This document shows positions 60,046 to 64,000 of a stretch of 64,000 bases of DNA, one piece after another. The number at the start of each line of letters is the position of its first letter. The first letter of the stretch is position 1. A model generated the notes under the pieces. It did not search any database, was not told where the DNA came from, and was given only the letters and a program-made list of their open reading frames with translations. The DNA is from Asticcacaulis benevestitus DSM 16100 = ATCC BAA-896 (lineage in GTDB: Bacteria > Pseudomonadota > Alphaproteobacteria > Caulobacterales > Caulobacteraceae). Both the position numbers and the translations under genes were made by a program. The stretch covers positions 1-64,000 of the forward strand of contig NZ_AQWM01000013.1 in NCBI RefSeq assembly GCF_000376105.1. Reading direction: 5' to 3'.

Positions 60046-61068
60046 TCATCGGTTGAGGTTGTCGTCAGTATGTCGCTGGTACAACGGCAGGGCCGCCGGC
60101 GCCGGACGGCTTGGCGCGTTGGGTGCGCGTTGGGCGTTTCCCTGGCTAATCGAATTGGTCTGTCCTGAAGTCCTGCCCTTCCTGTCGCCGCCGCCGAAGG
60201 CGCTAAACGCCAGAGCGCCTCCGGCCAGCATGGCGGCCACACCCATGCCTTGCGACGAAATCGCCGCGCCGCCGGCCAGGGAACTTGCGATGAAGTTGAG
60301 GTTCAGCATGACCACGCCCAGGGCAATGGAGACGATCAGCAAGGCCACACAATCCTTGATGATGGCGCTGTCGTTCGCCAGGTTATTGAGCACGGCCTGC
60401 GCAAAGGCTTGAGCAAAAAGCGTGAGCATCGTAAAGGCCGCGACGACCAACACGCTTAAGACCACATAGTTGATCACCTGGCCGATCCAGTTTTCAGTAT
60501 AGCGCTGGGTGGCCGGAAACATGGCGCACAGGATGAACGCCGGACCAAGCGCGAGAACAAGCGCCAGCGCCACCTTGGCCATCAGGTAAAGACCGATCCC
60601 GATGGCAAAAATCCACACCTCGGCTAGAACAACAATGGCCATCGCCAGATAGAGCGTCAGGTCCGGCACCATGCTCGTCGAGGCCTCCTGACCGATGGCC
60701 GCCGCCAGGGCGTCGTAGGGCACCATGAAGTCGTCGATGACACCGCCGACCGTGGTCTGAGCACTAAAGGCCTGTATTAACCCCTCCTGGATGCCGTAGA
60801 AGGCATTGAGGACATCGCCCTGATAGGTGCCCACCCCAAGCGCCGCCGCGGCCACAAACGCCATCTTGACGAACTTCCACAGCGAGGTGTGGATCGGATC
60901 ATGCGCCTCCCCCCGGATGATGGCATAGCCAATCATCAGGATATAGAGGGTCGCCCCCGTCAGAGCCACGGGCGTCAGGACGCCGCAGACCGCCGCACTC
61001 TTCTCGGTGACGAAGGTGTTGAGCAGCGCGTCAATCGCGGTCTCGATCTCGGAGGCCAGGCCCGCCAT
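60046..61068 (-). CDS. virB6: VirB6/TrbL-type polytopic channel protein
   Basis: The 340-residue protein has six or so membrane helices (about 28-50, 65-85, 135-160, 165-185, 200-225 and 235-265) and a hydrophilic Gly/Ser/Asn-rich C-terminal tail. SLWKFVKMAFVAAAALGVGT and LALGPAFILCAMFPATQRY are characteristic. It forms the inner membrane conduit. Its ATG overlaps the preceding stop (TGATG). Confidence 0.93.
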   Translation of the reverse strand: MAGLASEIETAIDALLNTFVTEKSAAVCGVLTPVALTGATLYILMIGYAIIRGEAHDPIHTSLWKFVKMAFVAAAALGVGTYQGDVLNAFYGIQEGLIQAFSAQTTVGGVIDDFMVPYDALAAAIGQEASTSMVPDLTLYLAMAIVVLAEVWIFAIGIGLYLMAKVALALVLALGPAFILCAMFPATQRYTENWIGQVINYVVLSVLVVAAFTMLTLFAQAFAQAVLNNLANDSAIIKDCVALLIVSIALGVVMLNLNFIASSLAGGAAISSQGMGVAAMLAGGALAFSAFGGGDRKGRTSGQTNSISQGNAQRAPNAPSRPAPAALPLYQRHTDDNLNR

Positions 61069-61391
61069 CAGTTGCCCTCCCCGGTTTTGTCCTTCGGTGC
61101 CGCCGATTGCGTGCGGATCATCTCAAAATAGCCGTTATCATTGGGCGTGCCCTTGACGACCCAGGCCTTGCGCCATTCCTTTTCCGCTCGCGGATTGGCG
61201 GCATTATACTGCGCGCGGGTCTGGCCGACCTGTTTGAGTACGGCGTCCGATGGCACAAACACAAAGGTCTCAGCCGTAGAAACTCTTGGTTTTATGGTCT
61301 TTCGTGCAGGGTCTGCCAGCGCGTGGTCACTGATACCCGACAATAGGACCATCACGGCAAGCATAGCTTTAGTCGCTTTTCGGTTACGCAT
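61068..61391 (-). CDS. Small exported protein between virB4 and virB6 (107 aa)
   Basis: The protein has a signal-peptide-like N-terminus (KAMLAVMVLLSGISDHALA) and a short periplasmic part (VFVPSDAVLKQVGQTRAQYN, EWRKAWVVKGTPNDNGYF). I do not recognise the family. Its start overlaps the virB4 stop by eight bases (ATGCGTAA) and its stop overlaps the virB6 start, so it is an integral operon member. The position is where entry-exclusion (EexN-like) or accessory periplasmic proteins are found in related systems, but it lacks a lipobox. Confidence 0.6.
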   Translation of the reverse strand: MRNRKATKAMLAVMVLLSGISDHALADPARKTIKPRVSTAETFVFVPSDAVLKQVGQTRAQYNAANPRAEKEWRKAWVVKGTPNDNGYFEMIRTQSAAPKDKTGEGN

Positions 61392-63840
61392 CCTGCTGGC
61401 TCCTTTTGCTTATGAGGTTGCGGCGCAGACGGACCCGTTCGCGGAAGACCGGCAGCCAGATGTCCGGATCATCCCCAACCTCGCCGCGGATCTGATCGAG
61501 CAGTTCAACATTCTCCGTCGTGCCGGACAGCACGTTGAGGAGGTCATTCATGCCGCCGAGATCGAACTTCACCACGGCTGAGCTATGGCCCTGCTTGACG
61601 AGGAACAGACGGCTCGTTTCGCCCAGGTTTTTGATGATGCGATATTCGGCTTCGGTGACCTTGAAGCCATGCACGTAGTCGTCATGGTCCGCCTTCGGAT
61701 TGGGCATGAAGATCTGCGTTACGGTCTGCTCGACCATCGTCTTGCCGATCCTGTGCGTGAGTACGTCCGACGGACTTTGGGTCACGAAGATGCCAAGCCC
61801 GCCTTGCTTACGAATCGTCTTTTGCTTGTTGAGGGCAAAATCGGCGAAGTGCTCGTCCATCAATGGTTTCCAGAACTCCTCCATCACATAAATGAAAGGT
61901 CGCCCGTCGATCAGTTGCTCGGTCACATGCAGCAGATAGGCCATGATCGGTGTCCGGACCTCCGGATCGTCAAGAAATTCCGTGTAGTCATAGGCAAAGA
62001 TGTTGCCTTGGCTAAAATCCTGATCCTCTGTCGCGTTGTCGAAGGCCCAACCGAGCGGCTCACTACGCATCCATTTCTTGAGACGCAACGCGATGCTGTT
62101 ATCACCGGTCTTCGGCAGGTTCTGCACAATGGCCGAGATTGAGCGCAAGCGTGCGCCAACGCCAGCGCCCATGACGGTACGCACCGCGTGGCTGATCTGC
62201 TCCTCTTCCAGAGCGCTCAGATGGACATTGCCATTCGTGCGGACCAGAAGCTTCAGGAACCGCTCGCAGAACTGAATATTGCGCTCGGTACTGCGAAGCT
62301 GGAACGGATTGAAGCCGGTCGGCGCACCGCGTTTGAGCACATGGTACTGTCCGCCCATGGCGCGAATGGCGATCTCAGCCCCCCGGTCCTTATCGAAGAA
62401 AACGCAGCGCAAGCCCTGATATTTGGTGGCGAACGCCAATAATGCCATCTCAAGCGCGGTCTTGCCGACGCCGGTCGACCCGCAGATGAAGGTGTTGCCG
62501 GCATATTTCTCATCCGACGAATCCTTGCCCTCCGGCGAGGCATGAAAGTTGAAATAATAGGGCTGGCCAGACGGCGTCTTGAGCAGGGCCAGAGCTTCGC
62601 CCCACGGGTTGCCGGACCGCTTGCCTTGCGCGAAATTGTGGAACGGGCTCAAGGCTGCAAAATTGCGCGACGTCAATCGCGCGGCGCGTGGCCGCATGCC
62701 CCAGTTACCCGGCAATTGCGCGAACCAGGCGCATTCCGGCACCGCGTCGATGACCGACATCTTAAATCCCGGCCCATCCTGTAAGACAGACCTCGCCTCC
62801 GACATCGACGTCGCCACCCGTTCAAGCGACGATCCGAACACAGCCAGGCCATAGTGGTAATCCCCAAGATCGATGACGCCACTTTGCAGGTCATCCATAG
62901 CCAGATCCATCTCCTGGATTTCGCGCTCACCGGCATCCTCAGAGGCTATAAGCTGCCCCTTCTGGCGTACAAGCGCCGTCATGGCATCGCGCTTGTTGAG
63001 GATGCTAAACGACTGGGTCTCGATATATTCGTAATCACCATAAAGGACGCCATTGCCCATACCGGGCTCTGACCATTTGGGGTAGTCTTGGAAGTCGAGG
63101 AAGCCGACGAACTTGGTCTCTTGCGGATGCCAAATCTCCATCATGCCGTTCCGATCGCCGAAGTGCAGCCTGGAGCTTGGCAGATATTGATCGATCGACG
63201 CCCGGCGCAAGGAGGTCTCTTCCCAAACGCCATTAAGCAGGTAGCCATAGAAGGTCAGCATGTCAGAGTAGACAACGCCATTGCGGGTTCTGGTCGCCAG
63301 ACGCTGAGGGCTGTACCGGCCCATGGCGGCTTCGAACTGACGGGCCGCGTCATCAAGGGCTGCCAGAGCTTGCGCATCCTTGGCCTTGATGTCCGCCATC
63401 GATCTCTTGGCCGCCCCCTTGAAGAATCGCATAACCTTCGACGGCGTCGGCCGATAGATCAGCGTCAGATATAACTCGGTTTTGATCTGCCGATGGGTGT
63501 CGAAACTCTCATTATAGCGGTCGTTCAGCGCCGCGCAGAACGGGATATCGAAGGCGCCATCGAGACGCTCCCTGACCACGCGCCGGACCTTGTGGGTCCA
63601 AAGCGCAAAGTGCCCTCCCCCCAGCGACCGGATAAAGTTGTTGAGGCCTTCCTTGCGGACATGGATCTCCTCGATATCCGCCGTCTCGAAGGTGATGCCA
63701 TCGAGCCGCCAGCTTGCGATATAGTGACCGCAATTGCGTAGCTTCACGACATTATCGGTGACGTGCGCGCCCATGGGCACGAACTCGCTGGAAGAGATTT
63801 GCGCCACTGCAGCGGCTTTGAGCAGAGCTTTAGAGCGCAT
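61384..63840 (-). CDS. virB4: VirB4-type ATPase
   Basis: The 818-residue protein has the CagE/TrbE/VirB N-terminal domain (about 170-390). The ATPase that follows holds Walker A GSTGVGKTALEMALL and Walker B FIYVMEEFW, with FATKYQGLRCVFFDKDRGAE between them. It drives pilus biogenesis and substrate transfer. Its ATG shares a base with the virB3 stop (TGATG). Confidence 0.95.
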   Translation of the reverse strand: MRSKALLKAAAVAQISSSEFVPMGAHVTDNVVKLRNCGHYIASWRLDGITFETADIEEIHVRKEGLNNFIRSLGGGHFALWTHKVRRVVRERLDGAFDIPFCAALNDRYNESFDTHRQIKTELYLTLIYRPTPSKVMRFFKGAAKRSMADIKAKDAQALAALDDAARQFEAAMGRYSPQRLATRTRNGVVYSDMLTFYGYLLNGVWEETSLRRASIDQYLPSSRLHFGDRNGMMEIWHPQETKFVGFLDFQDYPKWSEPGMGNGVLYGDYEYIETQSFSILNKRDAMTALVRQKGQLIASEDAGEREIQEMDLAMDDLQSGVIDLGDYHYGLAVFGSSLERVATSMSEARSVLQDGPGFKMSVIDAVPECAWFAQLPGNWGMRPRAARLTSRNFAALSPFHNFAQGKRSGNPWGEALALLKTPSGQPYYFNFHASPEGKDSSDEKYAGNTFICGSTGVGKTALEMALLAFATKYQGLRCVFFDKDRGAEIAIRAMGGQYHVLKRGAPTGFNPFQLRSTERNIQFCERFLKLLVRTNGNVHLSALEEEQISHAVRTVMGAGVGARLRSISAIVQNLPKTGDNSIALRLKKWMRSEPLGWAFDNATEDQDFSQGNIFAYDYTEFLDDPEVRTPIMAYLLHVTEQLIDGRPFIYVMEEFWKPLMDEHFADFALNKQKTIRKQGGLGIFVTQSPSDVLTHRIGKTMVEQTVTQIFMPNPKADHDDYVHGFKVTEAEYRIIKNLGETSRLFLVKQGHSSAVVKFDLGGMNDLLNVLSGTTENVELLDQIRGEVGDDPDIWLPVFRERVRLRRNLISKRSQQDA

Positions 63841-64000
63841 CAGAGTTTCCGCTTCATATAGGTCAAAGGGCTATAAGAGATCGCGCACCAGAGTTTCCGG
63901 CCGGATTGATGGCGCAGGCGCATCCTTGCCCGCAGGAACATCTGGCCAAGGCGCTGGTCATCCTTCTTGGTGATCTGGCGCATGGCGAGGACTAGCGGCA
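63840..64000 (-). CDS. virB3: VirB3 C-terminal part (runs off the window)
   Basis: The last 53 codons encode LAMRQITKKDDQRLGQMFLR, ARMRLRHQSG, RKLWCAISYSPLTYMKRKL, matching the C-terminus of VirB3 inner membrane proteins. The stop overlaps the virB4 start by one base. The N-terminal part with its membrane helices lies beyond the window edge. Confidence 0.8.
   Translation of the reverse strand, partial: PLVLAMRQITKKDDQRLGQMFLRARMRLRHQSGRKLWCAISYSPLTYMKRKL

Noticed and set aside
1-64000. tRNA, rRNA, riboswitch, replication origin or attachment site bounded by a tRNA
   Set aside because: Scanning by eye I found none I could defend; a covariance-model search would be needed to exclude them.

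Overview
The window reads as accessory DNA from an alphaproteobacterium of the Caulobacteraceae, most likely Asticcacaulis. Base composition is high-GC. It carries a MucR/Ros regulator, a RHH_4 ribbon-helix-helix protein, a TonB/FecR/sigma signalling cassette and a lasso peptide locus with an isopeptidase, all typical of this group. The 24-residue lasso core read here matches, from memory, benenodin-1 of Asticcacaulis benevestitus. Species assignment is an inference.

Left part (1-11.9 kb): transposase remnants (IS66-like edge fragment, IS30 fragment), a two-domain peptidoglycan hydrolase on the minus strand, then a divergent six-gene plus-strand operon (2547-10577). The operon encodes a trypsin-EndoG-like nuclease fusion, an unrecognised protein, an EAD1-trypsin protease, a paralogous EAD1 pseudoprotease lacking the catalytic His and Ser, a helical protein, and a membrane protein resembling the post-NTPase helical region of nSTAND proteins without a P-loop. 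It looks like a protease-based conflict system. A NUDIX hydrolase follows.

12.0-21.5 kb: a tightly packed three-gene operon (FAD/NAD(P)-binding Rossmann protein, unrecognised 272-residue protein, PIN-like 855-residue protein) converges on a seven-helix membrane protein; this looks like a second uncharacterised conflict module. Next come Xre, MucR/Ros and RHH regulators and a Swt1-type HEPN protein.

21.8-32.0 kb: the lasso peptide locus. Plus strand: GntR regulator, precursor, fused RRE-protease (B), cyclase (C). Minus strand: Xre-sigma fusion, FecR, TonB receptor, isopeptidase. The B and C enzymes make the lasso. The receptor is expected to import it, the isopeptidase to linearise it, and the STN-FecR-sigma relay to report it.

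32.1-38.1 kb: two paralogous Xre proteins, HU, an ABC exporter whose reading frame runs in from a DUF2285 remnant, a LuxR/117-residue/membrane-protein trio, and a complete IS5-family (IS427-like) element with a -1 frameshift site.

38.5-50.3 kb: a 2086-residue RTX protein with a glycine-rich hydrophobic segment, its 184-residue partner, a 1 kb tandem duplication (second partner plus truncated RTX N-terminus), and HlyD/HlyB secretion genes.

50.7-64.0 kb: a minus-strand VirB/D4 type IV secretion operon in the order virB3-virB4-small exported protein-virB6-virB5-virB8-virB9-virB10-virB11-virD4-OmpA-like lipoprotein-LPD7 protein. It points to an integrative conjugative element or plasmid. No relaxase, origin, tRNA or CRISPR array was recognised.
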